Source: Paenibacillus mucilaginosus 3016
GTDB taxonomy: Bacteria; Bacillota; Bacilli; Paenibacillales; NBRC-103111
Assembly (NCBI RefSeq): GCF_000250655.1
Contig: NC_016935.1
Location: 4,916,001 to 4,980,000 of the forward strand
Reading direction: 5' to 3'
Length of the DNA: 64,000 nt
Every line of letters starts with the position of its first letter. Positions within the stretch are counted from its first letter, which is position 1. Below, in pieces: positions 18,248 to 26,512 of this stretch. A program made the position numbers and the translations under genes. The notes under the pieces were generated by a model. It was not told the origin of the DNA. It worked only from the letters and a program-made list of their open reading frames with translations, and made no database searches.

Positions 18248-19552
18248 TCATTTTAAAAACAGCTCAATCACCGGAACGGTCACATCCGGCTGCTTCACGG
18301 GAATGGACAGCGTCAGCGTCGTCTCATCCCGCCCTTCACGGAAGGCGCCTTCTTCGATGCCGCTGGCAACGAAGCCTTCCTTCATGCGGATCTCCGAAGC
18401 GTCATGCAGCAACTGCGCATACTCCACTTTGCCTGCGAAGCCCGGCAGATGGATGTTGCGGAACGGCCAGCTGTACACGTGCAGGTACATCCGGTTCGTC
18501 TGCGGATTGTACGTCAAGCGGCAGTCCGGAGGGCACGGGAACGACTCGGGCGCCTGGGTGCACCCGTAGATGGCCCGGCTGTGCCGCCGCATCCATGTCC
18601 CGATGCCCTTCAGGCGGTCGACCGCCCGCTCGTCGAACTCCCCGCGCCCGGTCGGCCCCACGTTCAGCAGCAGATTGCCACCCTTGGAGACGACGTCGAT
18701 CAGCATCTTGACGAGCATCTCGACGCTCTTCCACGAGGACTCCTCGCGGTGGTAGCCCCAGGAGCCGCTGAACGTATGGCACGTCTCCCAGACGACCTTC
18801 CTCCCGTTCACGTTCACCCAGGCCTTCGGTATGTACTGCTCCGGCGTCGTAATGTCGCCCCCCACCTGCAGGCGGTCGTTCAGCAGAATCTGCGGCTGCA
18901 GTTCGCGGATGCGGCGGACGAGGGCTTCGCTGCCCCAGTCGTCCTTCCCTTTGCCGGCCAGCCCGCCCTCTCCCGGGAAGGAGAAGTCGTAGAAGAGCAG
19001 GTCGATCTTCCCGAAGCGGGTCAGCAGCTCTTCCGTCTGGCCGTACAGGTAGTCCCGGTACAGGGAGAAGTCCCGTCTGCCGCTCTCTTCGATGAACGCG
19101 GCGTTCTCCCGCAGCGGGTGCTTCGGATCGACCGTATAATGAGGGTGATTCCAGTCGAGCAGCGAGTAGTAAAAGCCTACCTTCATTCCCCGTCCCCGGA
19201 AGGCGTCCACCATCGGACGCAGCACATCCCGGCCGGCCGGCGTATTCGGCGCCTTGAAGCCGGTCAGCTCGCTGTCCCACAGGCAGAAGCCCTCGTGGTG
19301 CTTCGTGGTCGCGACGAAGTAGGTCATGCCCGCGTCCTGCGCCAGCTGCGCCCAGAGCTCGGGATCATAGAGATCGGGATCGAACCGTTTGAAATATTTG
19401 GCCCCGTACGCCTCCGTACTTGACTTCTCCCTCGACTGCAGCCATTCGTGCCGCGCCCCGAGCGAATACAATCCCCAATGGATAAAAAGACCGAACCGGT
19501 CCTGCGTAAACCATTCGCTGTCCCCGGTCGTCGGCTGAACATCATACGTCAT
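18248..19552 (-). CDS. GH29 alpha-L-fucosidase
   Basis: Retaining exo-fucosidase, about 434 residues, cytoplasmic by lack of a signal peptide. Family landmarks are clear: RFGLFIHWGLYSLGARHEW, VATTKHHEGFCLWDS, VGFYYSLLDWNHP, the nucleophile Asp in KIDLLFYDFSFPG, and LLNVGPTGRGEFDERAVDRL. The usual LWFDG nucleophile motif is changed to LFYDF, but the Asp is kept. A short C-terminal beta domain follows the barrel. The ATG at 19552 has AGGAGG nine bases upstream. It lies between the GH78 gene and the alpha-glucuronidase-like gene in a tightly packed series. Confidence 0.93.
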   Translation of the reverse strand: MTYDVQPTTGDSEWFTQDRFGLFIHWGLYSLGARHEWLQSREKSSTEAYGAKYFKRFDPDLYDPELWAQLAQDAGMTYFVATTKHHEGFCLWDSELTGFKAPNTPAGRDVLRPMVDAFRGRGMKVGFYYSLLDWNHPHYTVDPKHPLRENAAFIEESGRRDFSLYRDYLYGQTEELLTRFGKIDLLFYDFSFPGEGGLAGKGKDDWGSEALVRRIRELQPQILLNDRLQVGGDITTPEQYIPKAWVNVNGRKVVWETCHTFSGSWGYHREESSWKSVEMLVKMLIDVVSKGGNLLLNVGPTGRGEFDERAVDRLKGIGTWMRRHSRAIYGCTQAPESFPCPPDCRLTYNPQTNRMYLHVYSWPFRNIHLPGFAGKVEYAQLLHDASEIRMKEGFVASGIEEGAFREGRDETTLTLSIPVKQPDVTVPVIELFLK

Positions 19553-19597
19553 TTGCACGTTCCTCCTTGTCTGTATAGGCGAGCCGGAGCTTCCGGC

Positions 19598-22333
19598 TCA
19601 CGCTCCGATCTCTTCGCCTGCGGGATCGGCTGCTGTCCCCTCTGCGGGAATTTCGCAATCCGCAGCTCGGAGCCGCGACACGAACGTGTAGCTGCCCGAG
19701 CCCGCCCGATAGACGGTGCCCTCCGCTCCGGAAGCGATCAGACGGGCGAAGTCCCCTTCCGCGCTTTCGTCCGGCAGAACGAAGCCCGGCACGTATACGT
19801 CGGCTGCCGTGTTGGCGGGAATCTCCACCTGCAGGGTAAACAGGGACCGCTCCAGCTTCCAACCGATCCGGATCGTGCCGTAGACCGACTTGAACTCGCC
19901 CTTGGCGTAGGTGAGCCCGCCGCCTGGACGCGGCCGGATGTCGAACTGCTTGAAGCCCGGATGCGACTCGCGAGGACGCAGTCCCAGAAGGTTCGCGTAC
20001 ATCCATTCCCCGACCGAGCCGAGCGAATAGTGGTTGAAGGAATTCATGCCCGGGTTCTGGAAGCCCCCGGTCTCCGTCCAGGCGTCCCAGCGCTCCCAGA
20101 TCGTCGTCGCGCCGTGCTTGACGGAGTAGAGCCACGAAGGGAACGCTTCCTGCGTAAGCAGCGCATAGGCGGTATCCTCGTGCCCGCTCTCCGACAGGGC
20201 GGGAAGCAGGTACCCGACGCCAAGGAAGCCGGTCGTCAGGCGGCTGCCGTGTGCCTGGACATTAGCGGCCAGATGATCCGCCGCTTTCCGGCGCAGCTCT
20301 CCCTCCAGCAGGTTCATCTGAATAGCTACCGCATAGACCGTTTGGGTCTCCCCTTTGATCCGGCCGTCTTCGCTGACAAAGGCAGCACGGAACGCCTCCC
20401 GGATGCGCTGGAACAGGCCGTAGTACTGCGTTTGCTCATCCTCCAGGCCCAGCACCCCGGCGGTCTTGGCCGTCAGGGCCGTGCTGTAGGCGAAATAAGC
20501 CGTATCGAGCACATCCTTCGGCGTATCCGCGCCGATGGACAGCCAGTCGCCGTAATTCGAATATCCGGGGCGGATCAGACCCGGCGAATGCCGCTCCAAA
20601 TAATCCACCCACGTCTTCATGGCCGGATAGCAAGCTTCGAGAATCCGCTGGTCCCCGTACATTTGGTAGACGGTCCAGGGAATGATGACTCCCGCGTCTC
20701 CCCAGCCGCCGTTGTCCGGCGCATGCCAGTTCAGCACCTCGCTCGCATGCTTGAACGCTTCCCACCCGGCATCCGGCGCGACGTCGGGGAAGGCTCCGGA
20801 GGGCAGGCGCGCATCGATGACATCGAGCATGTATTTATGGAAGAAACGCGCCACATCCATCTGGTAGCTTGCGGTGCGGGCGAAGATCTGGGCATCGCCC
20901 GTCCAGCCGAGCCGCTCGTCGCGCTGCGGGCAGTCTGTCGGCACACTGAGGAAGTTTCCCCGCTGGCCCCAGCGGATGTTGCTCAGCAGCTTGTTGAGTC
21001 TCGGATCGGACGTCTCCAGGCTGCCTGTGTCCGTCACCCCCGAATGCACCACCCTGCCGACAACCGTGTGAAGCGTAGGGGCGGCCGTCAGGCCTGTCAC
21101 CTCGACATACCGGAAGCCGTGGAATGTAAAATGGGGCTCAAGCACACACGGCCCGCCTTCCCGCAGCAGGTACCGCTCTTCCTGCACCGCCTCCCGGAGA
21201 TTGGTCGTGTACAGCGACCCGTCTTCATTGAGCATTTCGGCACAGCCTACGATCACTTCCTGCCCTTCCCGGGTCTCTTCCAGCTGCAGCCGTACCCAGC
21301 CGACCATGTTCTGGCCCATGTCGTACAAGTAGGTGCCTCTCTCGGTCTTTTTCATGCTGACAGGCAGCAGCTCGCCCATGACCCGGACCGGGGGATCGAC
21401 CTGCGCGGTCAGAATGCCCGTATAACACTCCAGCACGGCGGGGGTATCCCAACCTCCGTCATCGTACCCGGGCCGCTTCCAGCCCTCGGGCTCCAGCCGC
21501 GCATCATAGGCCTCTCCCTTGAGCAGATCCGAATACAGGATCGGGCCTGCGAAGACCTTCCAAGTCCCGTCGGATGCCACTATCTGACGCGTGCCGTCCG
21601 CCAGCTCGATATGCAGCTCCAGGAGCAGATAAGGCGTGTTCCCGTACCGGTGGGCCCCGAACATCCCGACATGGCCGGCGTACCAGCCGGTGCCGAGCAG
21701 CGCGCCGATTACGGCCTCTCCTTCGGAGAGGTGCCCCGTGACATCGTACGTCTGGTATTGGACGCGGGTATGATAATCCGTCCAGCCGGGCGCCAGGTAA
21801 TCGCTTCCAACCCGCTCTCCATTGAGGTGGAGCTCATACGCGCCGAGCGCTGTGGCATACACCATCGCACGGCGGACCGGCCCCTGCACCCGGAACGCCT
21901 TGCGCAGGTAAGGTACAGGCGGAAGCGTGTGTGCCGAGGCGTCTTCCGTCCCGGGCAGCTTCCTCCCGATCCAGCCGGCCTGCCAAGGCTCCCCGTTCAG
22001 GAAGCCGGTGGACCAATAGGCGCTGGAGCTCCAGCCGGAAGCCTCCCCTTCCCCGTCCCATACGCGAACCTTCCAATAATAATGCTGTTTCGATTCAAGA
22101 GGTCTTCCCCCGTAGATGACATGTGCGGATTGGTCTGTGTCCACCCGGCCGCTGTCCCACAGATCGGCCGTTCCCTCGCGCAGCAGGCCCGGCCGGCTTG
22201 CGACCAGCACCTGGTAAGCCGACTGCACATCGTTATGCCGCCCGGATTCCAGCAGCCAGCTGAGGCGGGGGGCTGGGGTATCAAGACCGAGCGGGTTCTC
22301 GGCATATTCCGTACGAAGCCCGAAGATTCTCAT
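19598..22333 (-). CDS. GH78 alpha-L-rhamnosidase (first copy)
   Basis: Inverting rhamnosidase of 911 residues, no signal peptide. Domain order is typical: N-terminal beta domain (ENPLGLDTPAPRLSW, QSAYQVLVAS), a Bac_rhamnosid_N region (GAYELHLNGERVG, DYLAPGWTDYHTRVQYQTYD), then the (alpha/alpha)6 barrel with the catalytic signature DCPQRDERLGWTGDAQIF at about 460 and the second acidic motif GATTIWERWDAW at about 720, and a C-terminal beta domain. GGGGAGTG precedes the ATG. Rhamnose is the backbone sugar of rhamnogalacturonan I and a side-chain sugar of RG-II. Confidence 0.95.
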   Translation of the reverse strand: MRIFGLRTEYAENPLGLDTPAPRLSWLLESGRHNDVQSAYQVLVASRPGLLREGTADLWDSGRVDTDQSAHVIYGGRPLESKQHYYWKVRVWDGEGEASGWSSSAYWSTGFLNGEPWQAGWIGRKLPGTEDASAHTLPPVPYLRKAFRVQGPVRRAMVYATALGAYELHLNGERVGSDYLAPGWTDYHTRVQYQTYDVTGHLSEGEAVIGALLGTGWYAGHVGMFGAHRYGNTPYLLLELHIELADGTRQIVASDGTWKVFAGPILYSDLLKGEAYDARLEPEGWKRPGYDDGGWDTPAVLECYTGILTAQVDPPVRVMGELLPVSMKKTERGTYLYDMGQNMVGWVRLQLEETREGQEVIVGCAEMLNEDGSLYTTNLREAVQEERYLLREGGPCVLEPHFTFHGFRYVEVTGLTAAPTLHTVVGRVVHSGVTDTGSLETSDPRLNKLLSNIRWGQRGNFLSVPTDCPQRDERLGWTGDAQIFARTASYQMDVARFFHKYMLDVIDARLPSGAFPDVAPDAGWEAFKHASEVLNWHAPDNGGWGDAGVIIPWTVYQMYGDQRILEACYPAMKTWVDYLERHSPGLIRPGYSNYGDWLSIGADTPKDVLDTAYFAYSTALTAKTAGVLGLEDEQTQYYGLFQRIREAFRAAFVSEDGRIKGETQTVYAVAIQMNLLEGELRRKAADHLAANVQAHGSRLTTGFLGVGYLLPALSESGHEDTAYALLTQEAFPSWLYSVKHGATTIWERWDAWTETGGFQNPGMNSFNHYSLGSVGEWMYANLLGLRPRESHPGFKQFDIRPRPGGGLTYAKGEFKSVYGTIRIGWKLERSLFTLQVEIPANTAADVYVPGFVLPDESAEGDFARLIASGAEGTVYRAGSGSYTFVSRLRAADCEIPAEGTAADPAGEEIGA

Positions 22334-22477
22334 GGATTCACTCCCCTGTATCGTTCAGTTGAACCACTTCGTCCCCTTTGCAGAGTGCCCGTGCCGGGTC
22401 TCCATGGAGGGGTGCGCTGTGACTGGGTTCAGTTTACAGGAATACGGCACCCCGGTTATAGGCCGAACAGGTCATGA

Positions 22478-23116
22478 TTATAGGCGGCCGCTCGCACCGG
22501 TAACCGCCTTCAGCCAGGTGGAGGCCATGAGCATGTCGCCGAGCGGGTTCATGTGGACGCCGTCGGTGGTGAGGTCATGCCCGGTGTCGCAGCGGAGATA
22601 GTCGAGGAACGCCTTGTGGGTCGGTACGAGAATAGCATCGTAGCGGTCCGCCAGCCGGTGCACGGCCTCCACATAAGGCTGCAGCAGCTTGTTGCCTGTC
22701 GACTCCGGGTATTCCTTGATCACCGTCGGCTCCATGAGGATCGGGCGGCAGCCCGGAATCTCCCTCACCTGCTCGAGCAGCCGGGCGTAGACCTCCTCGT
22801 ACCGCTGCGGGTACACCTGCTCCATATCGGGCGAATCGAGCTGCCGCCATACGTCATTGATGCCGATGGAGATCGACACCCACTGGGGCCGGTGGTCGAG
22901 CACATCCAGCGTCCAACGCTTCTCGAGATCGGTCACCCGGTTGCCGGATACGCCTTCGTTGATGATCCTAAGTGACAGGTGCGGATAGGCGGCGATCAGG
23001 TAATCGCGGAGCAGCCGGACGTAGCCGGTGCCGAGCTTCAGCGGATCTTTCTTTCTTCCCTTGTCGGTGATGCTGTCACCGATGAATACGATGCGGTCCT
23101 TGGATTGAAAAGGCAT
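22478..23116 (-). CDS. SGNH/GDSL-type esterase
   Basis: Small hydrolase of 212 residues with the four SGNH blocks in order: FIGDSITDKG (nucleophile Ser), GVSGN (Gly), ISIGINDVW (Asn), and DGVHMNPLGDML (catalytic Asp and His). There is no signal peptide. Relatives include rhamnogalacturonan acetylesterase-like and other carbohydrate esterases that remove acetyl or methyl groups, a sensible role beside rhamnosidases, though the substrate is not shown. AAGGAGG stands nine bases before the ATG. Confidence 0.9.
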   Translation of the reverse strand: MPFQSKDRIVFIGDSITDKGRKKDPLKLGTGYVRLLRDYLIAAYPHLSLRIINEGVSGNRVTDLEKRWTLDVLDHRPQWVSISIGINDVWRQLDSPDMEQVYPQRYEEVYARLLEQVREIPGCRPILMEPTVIKEYPESTGNKLLQPYVEAVHRLADRYDAILVPTHKAFLDYLRCDTGHDLTTDGVHMNPLGDMLMASTWLKAVTGASGRL

Positions 23117-23155
23117 GGATGAATCCTCCTTAATAGTTAGGTAACAAAATAACGG

Positions 23156-24061
23156 TCATGCTCCTGCCTGCGGCTGCATTCCCTCAGCCAGATAGCGGTC
23201 CATGACGGCGTACAGCTCGGCCCGGGCATCCGGTCCCAGCGGCTGCACCGGCAGACGCGGCAGGCCGGCCGGCAGCCCGATCCGGTTCATCGCTTCCTTC
23301 AGCACCGACGGCAGCGTCCCGAGCGCGAAGGCGCTCCGCAGGGCACGCAGCTTCCGCTGCTGCTGCTCCGCTTCCGCCAGTCTTCCCTGCTGCCACAGCT
23401 CGTAGATCGAACGCACAGTCTCCGGGAACACGTTGGCCGTCGCCGCCACCGCCCCCTGGCCGCCGGCCATCAACGTGGACAGGATAAGCGAATCCGTACC
23501 GGCCAGGACGGCAAACTCCGGCCCGGCATGCTCCAGATATTGCAGGATGGTATCGTAGCTTCCGCTGCTGTCTTTGATCCCCACGATATTCGGGATGCGG
23601 CTCAGCTCCCCTACCGTCTTCGGGGCAAGCGCATTGCCCGTCCGGGCTGGGATATTGTAGAGGAGGATCGGCAGGCTCGTAGCCGCCGCAACCGCGCGAA
23701 AATGCCCGATGAGCTCCTGCTGGGTGAACGACAGGAAGTAAGGAGTGATTACCGTCAGGGCATCGGCGCCGAGGCGCTCCAGCTGCCGGGCCAGCCGGAT
23801 CGTTTCGTGGGTGGCGGCACAGCCTGCACCGATATAGACCGGAAGACCTCCGGCCTCTTCCATCATGATCTCGGCCGCTCGGAGCTTCTCGCTTTCGGTC
23901 AGGGAGAAAAATTCGCCGTTCGTGCCAAGTCCGAACAGTCCGTGCACCCCCGAGGCGGCAAGACGCCGGACCAGCCGGCGGAGTGCGGCTTCATCAAGCT
24001 GCTGGCTGGAATCAAACGGGGTAATCAGGGCCGGGATGATCCCGGCAGGCTTCCAAGTCAT
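23156..24061 (-). CDS. DHDPS/N-acetylneuraminate lyase family aldolase
   Basis: Class I aldolase of about 301 residues. It shows the phosphate/carboxylate-binding GLFGLGTNGEFFSLTESEK near residue 45, the catalytic Tyr region (LPILLYNIPARTGNAL), and the Schiff-base Lys in NIVGIKDSSG at about 163. The superfamily covers dihydrodipicolinate synthase, sialic-acid lyase, 2-keto-3-deoxygluconate aldolase and related enzymes that make or break 2-keto acids. The sugar-degrading neighbourhood argues for cleavage of a 2-keto-3-deoxy sugar acid rather than lysine synthesis. The ATG at 24061 is preferred to 24070 because AAGGAG is nine bases before it. Confidence 0.88.
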   Translation of the reverse strand: MTWKPAGIIPALITPFDSSQQLDEAALRRLVRRLAASGVHGLFGLGTNGEFFSLTESEKLRAAEIMMEEAGGLPVYIGAGCAATHETIRLARQLERLGADALTVITPYFLSFTQQELIGHFRAVAAATSLPILLYNIPARTGNALAPKTVGELSRIPNIVGIKDSSGSYDTILQYLEHAGPEFAVLAGTDSLILSTLMAGGQGAVAATANVFPETVRSIYELWQQGRLAEAEQQQRKLRALRSAFALGTLPSVLKEAMNRIGLPAGLPRLPVQPLGPDARAELYAVMDRYLAEGMQPQAGA

Positions 24062-24090
24062 TCTCTTCATCTCCTTGTAAGGGCTGTAGG

Positions 24091-25269
24091 CTAGGGCAGA
24101 AGCTTGCGGTACAGCGCCGACACCGCTTCGGCGTCCACCGCTTTGGGATTGTTGGCGAGCAGTCTTGTCACTTGAAGAGCGGCCGCGGTCAGCGCGTCCA
24201 CATCCCCGTCACTTACTCCATAAGCTCGCAGATCCTGCGGGATGCCGAGCTGCCGGGTCCACTCCCGGAGGGTGAGAATCACCCGGTCTCCGGCCTCCTC
24301 CTCCGTCAGGTTCGGTCCCGCTAGCCCCATCGCCTGCGCCGCCAGGACCAATCGGCCCCCTATCGCATCCCGGTTATAGGCCGTTACATGCGGCAGCAGC
24401 ATCGAGTTCGCCACCCCGTGCGGGATGCCGAACTTGCCGCCAAGCGGGTAGGCCAGCGCATGGACGGCCGCCGTCCCGGCGGCCGTCAGGGCCATCCCGC
24501 CGTACATCGAGCCGAGTAGCATGCTCTCCCGGGCTTCAAGATCCCCGCCGTCATGGTAAGCACTCAGCAGGTTTCGGGAGATCAGGCGGATTGATTCCAT
24601 GGCGAACATGTCGCTGAGCGGGTTCGCTTTGTTCGAGATGAGCGATTCGAAAGCGTGCGTGAACGCATCCATTCCCGTAGCCGCGGTGATCTGCGGCGGC
24701 AGCGACAGGGTCAGCACCGGGTCGAGGATGACGAGCGCCGGCAGCAGGTGCCGGGAGATGATCCCGACCTTGAGCTCCTGCTCCGGCACGGTGACGATGG
24801 CATTGGGCGTCACTTCCGATCCGGTCCCTGACGTTGTCGGGATGAGCACGGCGGGCAGCCCCGGCCGGGCTACCCGATCGATGCCGATCAGCGTGTGGAG
24901 ATCCACCGGATCGGTGAGGAGCACGGAGATCAGCTTGGCGGCGTCGAGCACGCTGCCTCCCCCGATGCCGATGATGAGATCCGGCCGCTCGGCCGAAATC
25001 TTATCCGTCACTTCACGGATATTCTCTACGGTGGGTTCCTGCTGCACTTCCGTCGTACAAAAGGAGGTGATCCCCTCCTCCCTGAGCTTTGCCATCATGC
25101 GGTCGACCGTCCCCTGCCTCAGGATCGACGGCTGGGCGACAATGGCCGCCCGGCGGAAGCGCCCCAGCTCGTGAAGCCGCTGCGGAAGCTGCTCCAGCGC
25201 ATGGCGGCCGGCCAGGATGCTGCCGGCGGTCCGGAAGCCGTACAAGGCCGGTTCTTTTGCTGTCGTCAT
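24091..25269 (-). CDS. Iron-dependent alcohol dehydrogenase
   Basis: Group III (Fe-ADH) dehydrogenase of about 392 residues. It has the NAD-binding GGGSVLDAAKLISV (about 95), TTSGTGSEVTPNAIVT (about 140), and metal ligands in TGMDAFTHAFESLISNKANP (Asp, His) and AVHALAYPLGGKFGIPHGVA (two His). It probably reduces or oxidises a small aldehyde or alcohol released by the aldolase gene that follows 29 bases downstream. The ATG at 25269 has AGGAG at good spacing; the one at 25275 is too close to it. It is the first gene of the minus-strand block and diverges from the plus-strand GH43-like gene. Confidence 0.92.
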   Translation of the reverse strand: MTTAKEPALYGFRTAGSILAGRHALEQLPQRLHELGRFRRAAIVAQPSILRQGTVDRMMAKLREEGITSFCTTEVQQEPTVENIREVTDKISAERPDLIIGIGGGSVLDAAKLISVLLTDPVDLHTLIGIDRVARPGLPAVLIPTTSGTGSEVTPNAIVTVPEQELKVGIISRHLLPALVILDPVLTLSLPPQITAATGMDAFTHAFESLISNKANPLSDMFAMESIRLISRNLLSAYHDGGDLEARESMLLGSMYGGMALTAAGTAAVHALAYPLGGKFGIPHGVANSMLLPHVTAYNRDAIGGRLVLAAQAMGLAGPNLTEEEAGDRVILTLREWTRQLGIPQDLRAYGVSDGDVDALTAAALQVTRLLANNPKAVDAEAVSALYRKLLP

Positions 25270-25489
25270 ATGCATTCTCCTGTTTCGCTTGCGGATTTGC
25301 CCCCATCCTACGCCCGCCCCGGGCGCTAGTCAATGCGGTTGGAGCCTCACGATGCGATCCCCCTATAGTTCGGATTCGTTCCACCCCCACATCAACACAC
25401 GGGCGGATATTATCCTGTAAGTATTCTGATGGCAGCCGAAGGCCCGGAAGCGGGCGCCGGCAGACACAGCAAACCGAGGAGTGTGTCCT
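25270..25489. promoter_or_regulatory. Divergent promoter region (220 bp)
   Basis: It separates the minus-strand dehydrogenase/aldolase/glycosidase block from the plus-strand GH43-like and GH78 genes, so it should hold promoters for both. I cannot name convincing -35/-10 pairs, and no cre-like match was found. Confidence 0.45.
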
Positions 25490-26512
25490 GTGAACATTCA
25501 ACCTTATTTGACGCCATACAAGCTGGGGGAACCCGTACTCACCGGTTCGGGACTGCCCGGCAGCTTTGACCTGAATGCCGTGGACTGCCCCTTCGTTTTC
25601 CGCCATAACGGGGCCTTTTATATGATGTATGTGGGATTCGACGGGAAGGGGTACCAGACGGCTCTGGCCACCAGTGACAATCTGCTCGACTGGAAGCACC
25701 TGGCCGTCATCCTGGCCAGAAGCGAGGAGGACCGCTGGGATGCCCGGAATGTGGCGGGTACGTGGATGCTCAAGGAGAACCGGATCGATGCCCCGCCGCT
25801 ACTCAAAAAGTGGAAGAACAAGTACTGGCTCGTCTACCATGCATATCCGGACTACGGCTATGAGGAAGGCTCAGCCAAGATCGGCCTGGCCTGGACGGAG
25901 GATGAGAACCTGCTGGAGTGGCATCGGGTACCCGATCCGATCCTGACGCCCGAGGAAGGCGCGGATTGGGAGCGCGGCGGCCTGTACAAGGAATGCCTGA
26001 TCGAGCACGAAGGCCGCTTCTACCTGTTCTATAACGCCAAGAACAAGAACAAGGGCCGCTGGCTGGAGCAGACCGGCGTCGCCTTCTCCACGGACCTCTT
26101 CCACTGGGAGAGGTATGAAGGGAATCCCGTGCTGAAGGTCACCCCGGACGCGTGGGACAGCGGATTTGTCAGCGATCCGTGTGTGCTGCAGGACGATGCG
26201 GGCTGGATCATGTACTACTTCGGCTTCGATTACCGCAAGGCCCAGGAGGGCATCGCCCTGTCTCCGGATCTGCTCCATTGGACCAAGCATCCGCATCCGA
26301 TTCTCCGAGTCGGCGAGGAAGGCAGCATCGACTCCATCTTCGCCCACAAGCCCTCCGTTATCACACACGACGGGGTGCTGTACCATTTCTACTGTTCGTG
26401 CCGGCCCACCCGGCCGGGCGACCCGACCGTGAACTACGGCCGGGAATTCCGGACGATCTCGGTAGCCGCATCGCAGCCGATCGGGCAGGACTGCCCGGTG
26501 CAGGGAGGCTGA
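25490..26512 (+). CDS. Five-bladed beta-propeller glycosidase-like protein (GH43/GH117/GH130-like)
   Basis: About 340 residues, no signal peptide. Repeated propeller strands each pair a general acid/base context with aromatic residues: DCPFVFRHNGAFYMMYVGFD, IDAPPLLKKWKNKYWLVYHA, ECLIEHEGRFYLFYNAKNKN and DPCVLQDDAGWIMYYFGFDY. This is the pattern of GH43/GH62/GH117/GH130 relatives, many of which are arabinosidases or galactosidases; the exact family is not settled. The GTG at 25490 is chosen for AGGAG eight bases upstream. Its TGA directly abuts the GTG start of the GH78 gene. Confidence 0.75.
   Translation: MNIQPYLTPYKLGEPVLTGSGLPGSFDLNAVDCPFVFRHNGAFYMMYVGFDGKGYQTALATSDNLLDWKHLAVILARSEEDRWDARNVAGTWMLKENRIDAPPLLKKWKNKYWLVYHAYPDYGYEEGSAKIGLAWTEDENLLEWHRVPDPILTPEEGADWERGGLYKECLIEHEGRFYLFYNAKNKNKGRWLEQTGVAFSTDLFHWERYEGNPVLKVTPDAWDSGFVSDPCVLQDDAGWIMYYFGFDYRKAQEGIALSPDLLHWTKHPHPILRVGEEGSIDSIFAHKPSVITHDGVLYHFYCSCRPTRPGDPTVNYGREFRTISVAASQPIGQDCPVQGG

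Noticed and set aside
15114..22477. Very long open frames on the plus strand (over 1,000 codons each) across 15114-18569 and 19448-22477
   Set aside because: They lie exactly antisense to GH29, GH78 and the alpha-glucuronidase-like gene, read Arg/Pro/His-rich sequence with no family motif, and arise because GC-rich codon use removes stops from the opposite strand.
23156..24061. Biosynthetic dapA (lysine pathway)
   Set aside because: The gene sits between an Fe-alcohol dehydrogenase and glycosidases with no other lysine genes, so a catabolic aldolase role is more likely.
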